From contig WTXG01000114.1 in the NCBI GenBank assembly GCA_022496185.1, forward strand, positions 53,399 through 117,398: DNA of 64,000 nt. The letters are read 5' to 3'. The notes beneath the pieces are model-generated. The model did no database searches. It was not told the DNA's origin and saw nothing but the letters and a program-made list of their open reading frames with translations. The DNA comes from Multifurca ochricompacta. Taxonomy: Eukaryota; Basidiomycota; Agaricomycetes; Russulales; Russulaceae. This document shows, piece by piece, positions 13,601 to 25,590 of this stretch. Positions within the stretch are counted from its first letter, which is position 1. Each line of letters begins with the position of its first letter. A program made the position numbers and the translations under genes.

Positions 13601-15793
13601 ATCCTGGAAGATGTCCTTAACGACACGAGGCACCCACAGTCGTGGCAACGGTTAGGCAATAATGGCCATGTGGTGCGTGCTTCATCTTCTTGGAAGCGCC
13701 GGTCTCCTCACGTCTCGAATTCGGGGTTATACAAACCAACCAACGATTATTGACGGACGTGGGGCAGGAAACAAGGGCGGAGCGTGCGACGGATATTGTA
13801 AACTGCAATCTGGGGAGGGGGTGAGGGGCTCCATAATTCCATGGCGTTCCACTAATGTTCCTTGTCACCCCCTCCTCCATGGTGTGCTTGTCGACAGCAT
13901 CCCCATCTTTCCAGGCAATGACTTCCTTGTAAAAACGCTTTCCAAAAGGGGGCCGCGGACTCTCGACTCTACGTAAACCACCCTCTTACGATGGGCACGA
14001 CTTTTGCCATCCCCCCGCCCCCACCCCGTCAGCGGGATGAGGTGGCAGGGCCTGTGTGGTAGTACCAAGCCCGTTACCGCGTCCGCCATGGTTTTGCACG
14101 TCCCCCCCCCCTCCCCCCTTCGTAGTCCAGAATAGACGACCGCATGCGGTTTTTGCGCCATTTCCTGTGATTTTGTAGCGACGCAGATGTGGCAGGACAT
14201 GATGAGGAGATGTCGCTTCTTTGACAGAGATCACTCTGCGTCGCTTGGACCAAGTGCGTGCCACGGCGGTTCTACGCGTCGACTGTGGAAGATCATTCAT
14301 GCGCGGTTGGCGGCCATACGAATACATTTCCAAAGGTTATGATTTATCCCATGTATCGGGGCACCTGAACGGCAAGTCACCCTCCTCTTACCCCTCCCCC
14401 CGGGCCCTACCCAACCTCAACCCATTGCGAAAAACATGAGACAGCGGTAGCATGTCCTGTGTTTGATAGGAATTTCGACAGTACTCTTGTTATTGTAGCT
14501 CTCTCAGCATGGCCGTAAGGAGAAGGAATAGACAAGCGCACATTGATTGACATCGGAGGACTGGTGAAGGCTGCTCGCACTCTCCAACTCGAGTCAACAC
14601 TTCCCTGGTAATGAACACAGCGACGGATGGAGACGGATGCTGGCTAGTTAAGGACCGCGTCATTCGTTGAGGCCCATGGAGCACGCGAGCCTACGCCACA
14701 GAGGTGAAGCCCCGCGAGATGCGTGGTATCTTCCACAGGACTCATGGGTTGATGCTTTCCCTTCGAACAATAACTGTCACGGAGGGGGAGGGGGTATGGA
14801 CCCTTTGTAGGCTTAATGATGTTAACCATGTGCATACACGTAAGCTGACCATTGATGAGGAAGGACAAACCATGAAACGACCCAAAGATTATTCCACCCC
14901 TTCCCATTCATGGAAATGTGCTTGTTTCCTAGCATCCGCAGAGTGTCACTTGAACCGATGAAAACGTTTTTTTTTAGAGGGGGGTAAGGGAGGATATTAT
15001 TCTCAATTCCAATGACGGCAGAGAGAGAGAGCACTTTTTTTTCTTGACATTATTTGCCCGCGAGGGATTTGCGATATGATGTTGATAAACAAGACGTGGC
15101 AGGGCGCTACACAAATAATGGCCAAGCATTCTTTCTGCATCACGATATGGTAGGGACGCGCGGGCGAAAATTCCTCAACAGGGTCGCGGAGCGCTCAAGC
15201 CGGGCTAGAACAGGTGAATGAGGGAAGAGGGAATTGCGTGTTATTGAATGGAATGAGAAAAAAAGTATAGATGTTTTTTTCTGCTTCATATTTCAAGGCG
15301 GCAATTGCAGATGGGGCCCGTATTGCGTTAGGCTTGTTCGTGACCCCCCCCCCCCCCCATCATGGTTTCAAATATGAACATATTTATGATATGGGAGGAA
15401 ACAGATTCCCTCTTATTGGGTAACTTCCGTTGGCAATTCCAAGCGACCCAGTTCGGTTGTGGAAGTATTTGTTGACAGGTTTGCATTGCCACCTATAGTT
15501 TCTCCATTCAATAAGATGCTAGTATTGGTCTGCTCAATGTTAAACGTGCAATAACGGCCAACTCAGCGCGGCTACGGCAGAGATAGTCAGACTACCTTTG
15601 AATGATGAATACCCGTGTCGAGGCTTGACTGAAATATTTTAGTTCATGAGAAAGATATATCTCGATGGTCAAACTATTACTCCGACTCGCTACTGCGGGT
15701 TTTTGGGGATAGTCTATTGTAGGTGTGTATTCCGCTGCGGGGGGTCATGTCTCGCTGGCCTTTGTTTAAACTAAAGCGAACCGAACGCACCAG
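4601..15793. other. 11-kb stretch without a supported gene
   Basis: Many short frames exist on both strands, but none shows recognisable motifs, spliced continuity or protein-like composition. A possible tiny spliced frame near 5380-5520 was considered and not accepted. Mononucleotide tracts become common after about 11.8 kb, including 15 C at 15344-15358. A 16-base direct repeat (gacatgagtactcctc) occurs near 11896 and again near 11935. The stretch may be an old, decayed repeat region, but no terminal repeats were found. Confidence 0.45.
13103..13130. repeat. (GCCT)n microsatellite
   Basis: Six copies of GCCT followed by one ACCT, in otherwise non-coding DNA. Confidence 0.9.
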
Positions 15794-16673
15794 TCACCTG
15801 CGCGCAAACGGAATCTGAAATCCCGAAAGAAGTTGCCTCGCACGGTCCTGCGCACCCACTCCCCTCGCGTTCGTTATAAAGTGTATGTGCATCCCGTACA
15901 TCTTCGGGTACGCATCTATGTTGACTTCGATTTGAGGAAAGAATCCCATCGCCTCGGGAGGAAGCCCGAAGAGACGACACCGGACACACCCGATGGCGTC
16001 TGTAAATTCGCGGATGCGGGGGGGAGCGGCAAGCCCGAGAACTCACGCAGTCGGGGAAGGACGAACTCGGTGAGCGTGCCGAGGAACTCATACATCTTTG
16101 TGCCGCGCAGGTCGACCTTAGCGCCAAGCGGGAGCCCCGGACGCACCCAACCACCGACGGACTTGACTCCACGCACAACCTGTACACCCGTACTTCCACG
16201 TCTCCCGCCTCCTTGCTCCGTCTCCCCGGACAGGGCGCGGAAGGCCATGATAGGTCCAAGTAGGTTATGTCGACTGACGAGCGCCTCTTTGGTCATGGTG
16301 TGCAACTGTATGCGCTCGAGGCGGATAACGTTTTCTGAAGTCGTCGGGGGTGATGGTTTTCGACCGAGCTGGGATCCACCTACGGACGGGTTGTGTCGAA
16401 GCTTGACGTATGGGTCTCGGGGTCGTACATGAGACGGATGTCGCGGGGTGGCGGGCGCGAGCCGCTCTCGTGTTTGTAAGTCATGTACATAAGGTTGTCT
16501 GCGAGAGTGTTATGATAGTGCTCGTCGAGACGCGAGAGGTGAGTGTCGCGCACGACAATATCGACGTGGGGGATGGGCAGACCGCGTTCGTCATGGACGA
16601 GTTTGCGTGTTTTGCGGATGGGTCGTAAGCTCCGACCTGCTGTCACGGCAGCGCGTATCGTACCCGCACTCAT
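15794..16673 (-). CDS. MRPL7: Mitochondrial large-subunit ribosomal protein uL5m, needs two frame corrections
   Basis: Ribosomal protein uL5 of the mitochondrial 54S subunit, which binds 5S-like/central protuberance elements in this family. Starting at the ATG at 16673, the product begins [20 protein letters not shown]. It then shows the uL5 core: [53 protein letters not shown] split over two blocks, [10 protein letters not shown], and near the end [20 protein letters not shown] and [12 protein letters not shown]. The frame breaks twice. Near 16416 one base is missing (PE then DPYVKLR-like). Near 15970 one base is missing (GVSGVVS then FGLPPEAMG). Both sides of each break are well conserved. 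With two added bases the product is about 293 residues. No splice sites explain the breaks. It shares a 277-base divergent promoter with the syntaxin gene. Sequencing error is more likely than loss of an important gene. Confidence 0.88.
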
Positions 16674-16950
16674 CTATTTTCAAGAAAGAAGAAATAAATG
16701 AGAGAAATGTGTTGGTTTTAATGGCTGGCTCGGACAATAGACTTTAATGGGTGATGTGGGTTGCACAGTGTGACTGACTGACTGGAGGAGGAAACCATGA
16801 CCAAATGAGGGAATACGTGCACGTGGTCATTGAGCCATTCCCGTGCGTTTTCCGCACAGCAGCAACAGCAACAATTCCGTCTCACTTCCTCCCCTTTTCC
16901 TTCTCTACCATACTCTTACTTTATTACAACACAACCATAAATCGCACATT
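16674..16950. promoter_or_regulatory. Divergent promoter between uL5m and syntaxin genes
   Basis: This 277-base gap separates two start codons pointing away from each other, so it must hold both promoters and both 5' leaders. The right half is CT-rich toward the syntaxin start. No individual transcription-factor site was assigned. Confidence 0.6.
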
Positions 16951-18042
16951 ATGAGCTTTCAGGACATAGAATCTGGTTCAAGTCAACCTCTTAGCCCGTC
17001 ACCAAGAAATGCAGTGCATTCACGGGAGGAGACGGTGTTCGTCAATTTACAATCCTCTATCTCAATTCAAGTCTTTAAGATCAACGCAAACGTACAAGGA
17101 ATACTCAAGCTCGTCGATCAGCTGGGAACGCCGAGGGATTCTTCGTCGTTACGCAAAAGCCTGTGCGTATCTCCCCCATTTCATTTGAGCGTAAACATCT
17201 GATGGAGTCTTGATTGTGTGATGGCTCCCCACAATAAGACATGATCTTACAGAGACGACACGCGCCATGACGAAGCGTGGGTCGGATGACCTGAAGAAAC
17301 TGGCTGCAATCCAAGCAACCCTTGTGCGCATTTGGCTTGCATACATTTATATATATATGGGTGCTCGCAGCTGACGGTAGTATAGCCAAATAAGAAGACT
17401 CAGATGCAGAAGACTGCGCATGATTTCCAGTTGTCCTTTGTTGCGTTTCAGCGTGCACAGCAAGTGAGCGCTGAGAAACAACGCACTGTCGTACAGACCG
17501 TCAAGTTGGCTGTAGAAGAAGACACCGCAAAGTGAGTCCGCGCATTATAATCAAGGAATAATCCCGAATGTAACGATTGATTAATGTCTACTATATTGTA
17601 GGCTACGCCAACACCCAGAAGCCGCGGCCGAACAACTCCAGGCGCAAGTGATGCAGTCACAGCTCTCCCCGCACGAACTTGCATATCAGGAATCTGTTAT
17701 ACAGGAGCGCGAGGCTGAAATTAGAGAAATTGAGACTGGCATTCATGAACTTTCCGAGATCTTCCGCGACCTTGGTACGCTCGTACATGAGCAGGGCGGG
17801 ATGCTCGGTTAGTTCTAGCTGTGGCATCTAGTTAACGTCACGCTGATTGTTGGCTGTGCTGTGCTGCACTTATCCCTATAGATAACATTGAATCAAATGT
17901 TTACTCAATTGCTGTGGACACAGCAGGAGCTGCTGAGGAGTTGTCAAGTGCTGCAGACTATCAACGCAAAGCGGGTCGCCGTGCTGCTTGCCTTGGCCTC
18001 GTCCTGATCGTCGTAGTTGTGGTCGTACTACTTGCGGTATGA
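16951..18042 (+). CDS. PEP12: Pep12/syntaxin-7-type endosomal t-SNARE
   Basis: Qa-SNARE mediating fusion at the late endosome/prevacuolar compartment. Five exons join in phase: 16951-17162, 17239-17323, 17386-17531, 17602-17807 and 17882-18042, giving 269 residues, the usual size. The N-terminal Habc region contains FVNLQSSISIQVFKINANV and QLGTPRDSSSLRKSLHDLTE. A middle helix carries KTAHDFQLSFVAFQRAQ. The SNARE motif runs from about residue 170, with YQESVIQEREAEIREIETGI and the zero-layer glutamine in LVHEQGGMLDNIE. The C-terminus is a single membrane anchor of valine, leucine and isoleucine ending LLAV-stop. The exon 3 acceptor (TATAG before 17386) is the least certain junction. The gene is otherwise intact. 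A yeast Pep12 or animal syntaxin 7/12 equivalent is most likely; a Vam3-like role cannot be excluded. Confidence 0.9.
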
Positions 18043-18930
18043 CCTCCGTTTCCTTTTGTGACGAGTTTGGCAGTTGTATTGAAACGTTGCCCCTTAGATT
18101 CTATCGTAGTGGTTTTTTGCGCTGATTTGTGTTTTATCAGAATCAGAGGGGGGGGGGGGGGGTAAAGAGTTTTATTATGATAATCTAATGTATTCGTCGA
18201 TCAGTTCGCGCGCAATATACCTACGGACGCCAGGCTAACCTTAGTCTCTTAGCAGTGCCACTGTTGGCGTTGGCAACAGAGGCAACAGCCATCGTGATGA
18301 TGTAATTATGTCATGTGTTGTACGTATGATGCCTCACTCGATCTCTCGGTCGGCGCCGCAAATATTTTTTTTGAACAGATCAACGTCGGTCCAGACTTTT
18401 CTGAATATGATAAAATAATAATAAAAAAGAATATTGCATTTAAAAAAAAACACCATAGGAGAGACGTCCTGGAAAGTACTATGGCGTTGGGTGACTGCAC
18501 CCATCCTAGTAATGAACATTGCAGGTTCCCTGTACAAGCTCTGAATGAGGAGGATACGTGCATGCATGATGACAGTTGGCATGATGATATGATGATGGTG
18601 GCCCGCCTATATACCAACCATACCAACCATACCAAACCAACGTCCACGTATCGTTTATATATCATGCAGGGCCCCTGTGGCACTACTACCGACGGATACT
18701 ATAGATTAGGAAGGAGGTTATATTTGACCCGAGCCTTTGGCGGATCACATTCTGGGATATTGAAGATGTAGGTAGGCGGTGGGCCAGTACGGTTACTTAA
18801 GGCTTAATCCCTCGCTCGCTCTGCCAATTCACTTCCTTCTTCCCCCCCTCCCCCCCCCCTCCTCCTCCCCCTCCTTTTGGTTAAGGTATATGTCGATCGT
18901 ATACTACGCCAACCATCCAAAATTCGCCCC
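18043..18930. other. Intergenic, simple sequence
   Basis: Contains a run of 15 G at 18148-18162 and CT-rich tracts at 18836-18876. An open frame at 18313-18771 lacks recognisable similarity and was not accepted. Confidence 0.5.
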
Positions 18931-21222
18931 ATGCTGACTCTTAGAGATGTCCAACTTGATGAGGATTATCGTAACTCGTACGTACTCACGTGATATGTCT
19001 ATGCACTTTGGTCATGATTGAATTGATTGGTGTTGGTCTTGATTGATCCTAAACGACCCGCAGCGTTCTGACGAAGGTGCGATTGTTGTGTGATCTTCAT
19101 CAACCCGGAAAAAATAATAATAATAAATAAATAAATAGTATGTCGGACTGGCGGGTTACACAGTACTTTTGTGGGATCACATTATTACATTCGACGATGA
19201 GGTAAACCCTTCCTCTTGCTTCGTGTCCGTTCGTAGAACTGAAGGTGAGCGCATAGGTTGAATACATATGGAAGGGCAAAAAGGGGTTGCGTAAGTTTTC
19301 TTTTCTCATAGCCGTGGATAACTAACCGAGACCGCGTCTCTCTCTTTTAGCCAGCTATCTCTTCTTCTTGGTCAGTTCAATACAACTTTCTCTCTTGGTC
19401 GCCTCACTGATACCAGCTCCCCCCCCCCCCCCCATCGACGAACACCATTCTCTCCCTCCTCAGAACCGTTATCTTATTCCGTGAGCTTCATGGTTAATCT
19501 TTGGGCATACTTCCGCTCTACCTGGAGCCTAGAAGTGAGTTTCTCCTTTCCCGTTGCCAAGAGAGAGAAACCATAATATTCTAACTGGCGTGTATTAAAA
19601 AAAAAATAAACAAAAAAAAACAGTCGTGAGTATTCAGGTTTTTTTTTTTTTTTTTTGTGCATAAATGTTGATTGAGGCCCGATAGATGTAGGCATTTCGT
19701 TCGATACGAAGGAGCCATGACCATGATTGGAGTCTCAGTAGCTGCTATAATGATGTTCCTTCGGTAAGTGAAAAGGTGGTCCCCCCCCCGTATTGGATGA
19801 ATGTTCTAACAGTTTTTTTTTTTACCTTTAGGATACGTGTTTTGTACGCCCGAGTTTTGGAAGTACAGGCCCTCGTAATTATCATATTTCTTACATTTGT
19901 CGGAGTCAATTCTTGGCTGCTTTCGAATGGTGTCCGTACGTCTACTTCCTCCTCCCCTTTCGTTCAACGTGCTGTATCTAAACTCGAGTACAGCGGTGAA
20001 ACACCACGCGTACCCTCTCGTTGATTGTAAGTTGTCGTCGTCAGGTGTCATAATTTTACCCTTCAAAAGTACTTACTTTTATTACGTCCCGGCCCTGTAG
20101 CCTGTACCATGATCATAGACCCAAAAGTGTAAGTAAAGGTTCGATGGGTTTCTTGAACTGAATACTGAAATATTTTTTTTTCCAATTCAAGTGGCCCAAT
20201 CGCATCTTCAAGTGCTTGGCTTCCTCTCCTATACGATACAGTTGTGGTCTCCTTAACTCTTATACGCACGACAACTGCTATGACCTCTAAACCTGCCAGC
20301 CAAATTTTTCGGGTCCTGCTGCAGGAGGGCCTACTTTACTACAGGTACGTTAGTTAGGAGAGATCATAGCGCCCGCAAGCACAATTGACTCACCTTCATT
20401 TATCCTTAGCATTATCTGCACTGTCACGCTAATCCTGACGATCATGATCGTCTCGGCGGATCAATCAGTCCGGAACATTACTGGACAGTACGTACCATTT
20501 TCCCTTCTCAAGTTCCGGTGTTCGCAATGCCTGACCGGAACTCTCGCTCTCACACACAAAACTAGACTTCATCTCTGGTGGGTGCGTTCAAGAACTTGAC
20601 GTCATATTAAACTTAACCGTCTCTATCCCCCCCCCCCCCTCTTAGTTTCACTGTGGCCATGGTGTCACGAATTACACTACACCTTAAGCGTTTTGGTCAT
20701 CGTTCCCATGCTATCATCTTCCAAGAAGACCAGGCAGACCCAACCGGTCGGTCAGCCTCTAACTGGTACCTCCTCTCACGGTCGTTAGGTCGACTGGTCT
20801 TTGCGCACCCCGATAATAATCGCAATCGCGACACGCAGAGAGGGCAAGGACAACCACCAGACCATCTTCGTCTTCATCAGGCTTCATCTGGACTCCCTAC
20901 ATTGTTAGAGGAAGAAACTTTTTTTGGGACGGAGACGTTCTCAAAGTCGACTCCTCATCCTTTTCTTCCTCATCCTTGTCCTGATCCTGAGGACTGTTGT
21001 CCCATCTCCATCTCCATCTCCACTCCCACTTCCACTTCTACTTCCACTCCCACTTCCGCGTACATGCATACGCAAACGCAAACGCAAACGCACACGAACG
21101 TTCTGTGTCACTCATCAGAACTCGAAACGTCCGTCGTGGACGGTCGCATGCCGCCAAGACCGATCGACTTGGACGAGCTAGTCATGGGTGACGAGGAAAT
21201 CAGGGGTATAGGCGAAGTTTAA
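18931..21222 (+). CDS. DUF6533-family multi-pass membrane protein, one frame break
   Basis: Member of the large mushroom family with an N-terminal DUF6533 domain; function unknown. Exons recognised include 18931-18981, 19139-19201 (YVGLAGYTVLLWDHIITFDD, the DUF6533 hallmark), 19257-19290 (VEYIWKGKKGL), 19351-19370 and 19464-19534. Later exons carry EGAMTMIGVSVAAIMMFLR, RVLYARVLEVQALVIIIFL, SAWLPLLYDTVVVSLTLIRT and TVAMVSRITLHLK, the last in a final exon ending at 21222. About seven hydrophobic segments are visible, in the family's order. In the exon at 19464 the frame breaks between NRYLIP and SFMVNLWAYF: one base is missing at about 19481. The junction into the next exon (near 19695) is also not resolved. 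The tail has Ser/Thr-Pro and Gln-Thr low-complexity repeats encoded by near-tandem codons. The start at 18931 is the best available but uncertain. Confidence 0.75.
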
Positions 21223-22956
21223 AAGAAAGAAAGAACAAACATGCGTGCACATGAAAAAAAAAAAGAAGAAAAAGGAAAAGAAAAGAAAACTGTGGGTGTC
21301 ACAAACAGCAGATCTAGAGTGGACGAGAGTCGATAAGCTGTCCTCTCTCGGTCCCTTTTTTATTATTTACATTTACATATATTATTTGGGTTTCCTTTGG
21401 GGGCTATTGGGAGTCGCTGATTTATTTATTTATTGGTTTTTTTTACTGTATTTGTGTTTGTATTATGTTATGGTTGTATAAGAGAGCCCCTATGTGGTTT
21501 TTTTTTTTTTTTTTTTAAAAAAACACCGCGCCGCCGCCTAAATTGAATTGAGTGAAGGTGAGTTTGTTTTTTTTCTTGAATCCGTTTCTATATCCAAACA
21601 GCTTCTTCAAGTTTCCAAGTTTTCTGACAACACGGGTACACAGCGCAAAGGGAAATTAAAGTCAAATTTTTTTTTTATTCGTGGTGGTGGTGTATTCAGG
21701 ACCGTTGTCTCCAAGCGTGCCAAGAGACTGGGTGAAGAAATGTCCATGGAGATGGGGAGCGACGATATCATCCATCCCATCTTTTTCTTTCCGAAGCGCT
21801 GCTTGCCGACGTTGAACTTCGCCCCTCCCCCCCCCTCCCCAAAGCCCGTGTGCTTTAAGTTTAGAGTTTGGTGAAGTTTGGTTGTTTGTTGAAGTTTTTT
21901 TTTAGTTTGTAATAGCAGTAATAGTAAGCAGTAGTAGTAGGTAGGTAGGTAGGTAGGTAGGTAGTTTGAAGACCTCTCGAATCCCCTTCTTCTTTATTTT
22001 TTTTATATTAAAGTATTAAGTTTGTCGTGCGCGTGCGTTCATCAAGGGAGGGGGGGTCGGGTCGGTGGGAACTTCAAGTTGGGGTAAAGGTAGATAGATA
22101 GACCTACCTCCTCTTGGTCCTTCCTTCATTCCTTCCTCCTCTCTATCCCCCTCATCCCTTCCAACCTCACACGCTTTCCCCCCTTTTTTAACTCGAATGT
22201 TGAAATAAATCCAACCAACCAATTTTTATTTTTATTTTTATTATCAATCGAAAAAAAAAAAAAAGACCCTGTCCAACTTCAGAGAACCTCAACGAATATG
22301 AATTGAAAAAAAAAAAAAAAAGAAGTAAAAGTTCAACACAACATAAGCGTACAAGACCCGTCGTACCAATAGCCAAGGCCCCCCTTGATGTTGACGTTGA
22401 CGGTTTGGCATTACTGTAATCTTTACTTTAATATCCACTAGCTACTGCTACATAACCTTTGGCATATGGAACAATAACTCATTCACTCAAAAACACCATC
22501 CAGGGAAAAAAAAAAATTCCATGATGTCATGTTAAATTATCGCTTGTAGCCCCCCCCCCCCTCCCTTCTTCTTCTCCTAACATAACAATCACAGGTAGGG
22601 AAAAAAAAAAGAAAAAAAAAAGGGAAGGAGGGGGAAAAAAAAAAAAAACGAAACGAAAATTGGGGACATTACATTACACGCACACACACACACACGGGGC
22701 AACGCACAAACACATAATCATCATCACAAGAACGAGGCCATAGAGACTTCGAACGATGACGAAAAAAAAAAAAAATAGTAAACGGTGGTAGTTGGAGAGA
22801 GAGATGAAGGGGTGGGGCGCCGCACGAAGAATAAAGAGAGAAAAAAAAAAAGGAAAAAAAAAAGTGCGTGCATCACCACTCCCCCCCCCCCCTTTTTGTT
22901 TATATATTTGAAAAAAAAAAACCCCCCATTTTCTCCCCGACTTGTTTCGTGTGTAA
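21223..22956. other. Convergent intergenic region rich in homopolymers
   Basis: Lies between the 3' ends of the DUF6533 gene and the VTS1 gene. It is full of A, T and C runs (19 T at 21498-21516; A runs near 22250, 22306, 22640 and 22760; C run near 22549). It also carries a (GTAG)n block at 21941-21964 and a CA repeat near 22678-22695. No coding exon was supported. Confidence 0.6.
21941..21964. repeat. (GTAG)6 microsatellite
   Basis: Six perfect GTAG copies, preceded by several GTA units, in non-coding DNA. Confidence 0.9.
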
Positions 22957-25590
22957 TCACCATGAAGTGGTGGTTACTCCCACCTTGTCCACATCCACAG
23001 CGGGTGCGCCAAATCCACCACCACCACCACCACCACCACTGGCAGCGGTACCAGCAGAAGCACCCGAAGGTAGTGGAGCATTGGGTTCATCGATACCCAT
23101 CTTCCTCCTCACCGTCTCAAAAGTCTTGAGCATCTTCCTACGTGCCCCAAGCGCAGCGACCCCTTGAGCCTCGAGAGCGGCCTCGTCCATGACCACCATA
23201 TCCTTCCATCTCATCCCTTCAAAATTGGGCGTATACTTGTGCAAACGTAAAGATCGCAGCCAGCCCGCGACGTCGCTCAGCACCGCCGGATCAAAATCGT
23301 CGTCGTCCTTCTTCGTACCGCTTCCAGTCGTACTTCCTCCTCCTCCGGTCTTTGTGTTCCCAGAACCAGGTGAGCGCCCCCCAGAGCGTCCTGCGCCGCC
23401 ACGTGGCCCAACGCCAATGCCGCCACCGCCGCCGCCTTGCAAGCTTCCAAAACCACCAAAACCGCCACCGACTCCGAGTCCAGGTTGACCAAAACCGCCG
23501 CCGGCAGCGGCAATCTGCGCTGCGAGGAGCTGTGCCTCGGGCGAGATGCCCATCGCAAGCATGTTCATGTTAACACCGAATGGGTTCATGCTGTTTAGTT
23601 GCGCTAGTTGCGCCATATTTAGCCCATTTGGCATCCCCGCAAGTGGCGGGGACCCTAAACCGAGGTTGAACCCACCAACGCCCATCCCAAGACCAGCAAA
23701 CGCGGCTTGTTGTTGCGCAGCTGCGGCCATTACGCTGCTTCCATCGTCACTTCCGCCGAACCGTCCTGAAGTATTAGAAAGCGCAGGGCTATGCGCACCG
23801 GACCAGGCGCTACCATTCCCATTGCGCAAGCTCCTCGCGGGACCACCACCTTGGAGACGTCCACCACCGGGCGCGCCAGCATGTGAGCTCTGAGTCTGAA
23901 TGAGATCGCCGTCGTCACCATAGATGCCATTGTTCGTGATGGCACTGGCAACGGCAGAGTTGATGCCACCAGAATCGGGCGTATGTCCCTTTGACGTGCG
24001 GCGGAACTTCTCAGGTCCATCGAGGCGCGGGACCGAGCCAACTCCATAGAGATCACTAAGCTTGGCGGTAGCCAGGTCGACAGTCTGAGACGGGCCAGGG
24101 CCGCTATTGTTGGCCGTCGACGACTTTTGGAACATGGGTAGAAGCGGGGTGTTAACCATGCTCGCCCAACTGTCACCTATAGCGGGCGAGAGAGACTCGA
24201 GGCTGTTGTTGGCGCCAGAGCCATCGGGCCGCGGAGAACGGAATGCAGCGCTGGCGGCGATGCCAGAAAAGTCGGTGCTCTGTGGGCGGGACGACTTGGG
24301 CTCGACAGTAATCTCTTGAGTGGGGGAATTGTCGCGCTCGGCGACCTGGCTGAGAGAGCTGACGCCAGCCCAGGTCCCGCGATCACCCGCGCTCGAGGCG
24401 AGTGCAGGTGCAGAAATGCGGTGGGCGGCATTACTGGCTTTGAGCTTGGCACGCTGCTGAGCGAGGGTGGCGGCGGCATCGCTCGAGTTACTGACGTTGT
24501 TGGCGGTATCCGGGGAAAGGAAGGAAGAGGTCGACTCGAAAGCGAGGGATTGACGATTTGAGTTGGCGCTTGTGTTGAAGCTACGAGTAGAGGGGGAGCC
24601 GGGCATGGTTGACTTGAGTCCTGGGGACTTGAGGTTCATACTGGCAAGCTTGGCCTCCATCTGGCTCTGCATTGAACCCCCGACGGCCGGGCTCAGAAGA
24701 GCAGTCATGGGGTCCGCCCTGGCCATTTGTTGCAGGACGGTGATGAAAAAGCGGATTTGAACCTGAGTAGAATGTTGCAAAAGACTGTAAAGAGCGGCTG
24801 TGCGCTCTGCTTCGGAAAGAACCTTGAACCCTGAGGGAGGGGGGAAACGGGTATGATCAACATACCGGATGGAGAGAAGAGGTGTGAGTGGACGGGTAGG
24901 TGAAAAGGATTTACTTACATTGCTCGATGGCACTCAATTCCTCCTTGAAATTGACGTCGAGAGAGGCGGCTGCCATCTCTTCCTATATGACAAAGCAAGA
25001 GGATATCAGGAACAATGATGGTGATGATGATGATGGCGATGATTGCGGATTAAGGACATCAAACACTGACCAGCGTGACTTCATAATGATGAAAGTTCTC
25101 AAACCATTGATCAATAGCATCCGCTGAAGTAAAGGAAGGGGGGGGAGGAGGGAATGGTCAGACGTGGTTTGCCCAGAAATAGCAAGTAAAAAGTCACGGA
25201 TATCAAAAAATCTCCCACCACTTTTGTGATGCGGGATTAAAGAGGGGAAACATTGGAACGTTCCAACCACCGACCCCAAAAGAAGGGGAAGGAGGAAAAA
25301 AAAAAAAAAGATAATTCACCTTCCGGAGTTTGAAAGGTAGCGCTGCCAAGTAACTCGCTAGTCGGGCGTCCGCTAGGGGGCCCACCACCAGGACGAGGAG
25401 AGGCAAGAGAAAAGCCGCCTTGAGCAGCGGTAGTAGCAGAAACGCCTGCTCCCGCTCCCCCCGATGGGCGTACGGCGGCTCCTGGACCCAAGGACGCACG
25501 GGCACTCACGTTCTTGCCGTTCGTGCCGCCTAGAACGGGAGATGGGCCCGGGCTTGGACTTGGACTTGAAGATGGCCTGAGTGAAGACAT
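22957..25590 (-). CDS. VTS1: Vts1/Smaug-type SAM-domain RNA-binding protein
   Basis: Post-transcriptional regulator. In this family the SAM domain binds hairpin Smaug-recognition elements in mRNAs and recruits deadenylation. Four exons (25590-25320, 25123-25071, 24982-24919, 24830-22957) join in phase to 753 residues. After a Ser/Pro/Gly-rich start comes the conserved fungal Vts1 N-terminal domain (about residues 75-180): SELLGSATFQTPEG, DAIDQWFENFHHYEVTLEEM, FKEELSAIEQWFKVLSEAE and RTAALYSLLQHSTQVQIRFF. A long low-complexity middle rich in Gly, Ser and Asn follows. Near the C-terminus (about residues 670-735) is the SAM domain: VLSDVAGWLRSLRLHKYTPN, MRWKDMVVMDEAALEAQGV and GARRKMLKTFETVRRKMG. 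A poly-Gly stretch after it is encoded by a CCA/ACC run. All splice junctions are GT-AG and no frame break was needed. The identification is firm. Confidence 0.93.

Noticed and set aside
18313..18771. 152-codon open frame between the syntaxin and DUF6533 genes
   Set aside because: Composition is biased (Met/His/Asp runs), no motif, and a competing frame on the other strand.
24177..24479. Open frames antisense to or shifted from the VTS1 exon (also 23730-24176)
   Set aside because: Shadows of the GC-rich VTS1 coding exon in other frames.
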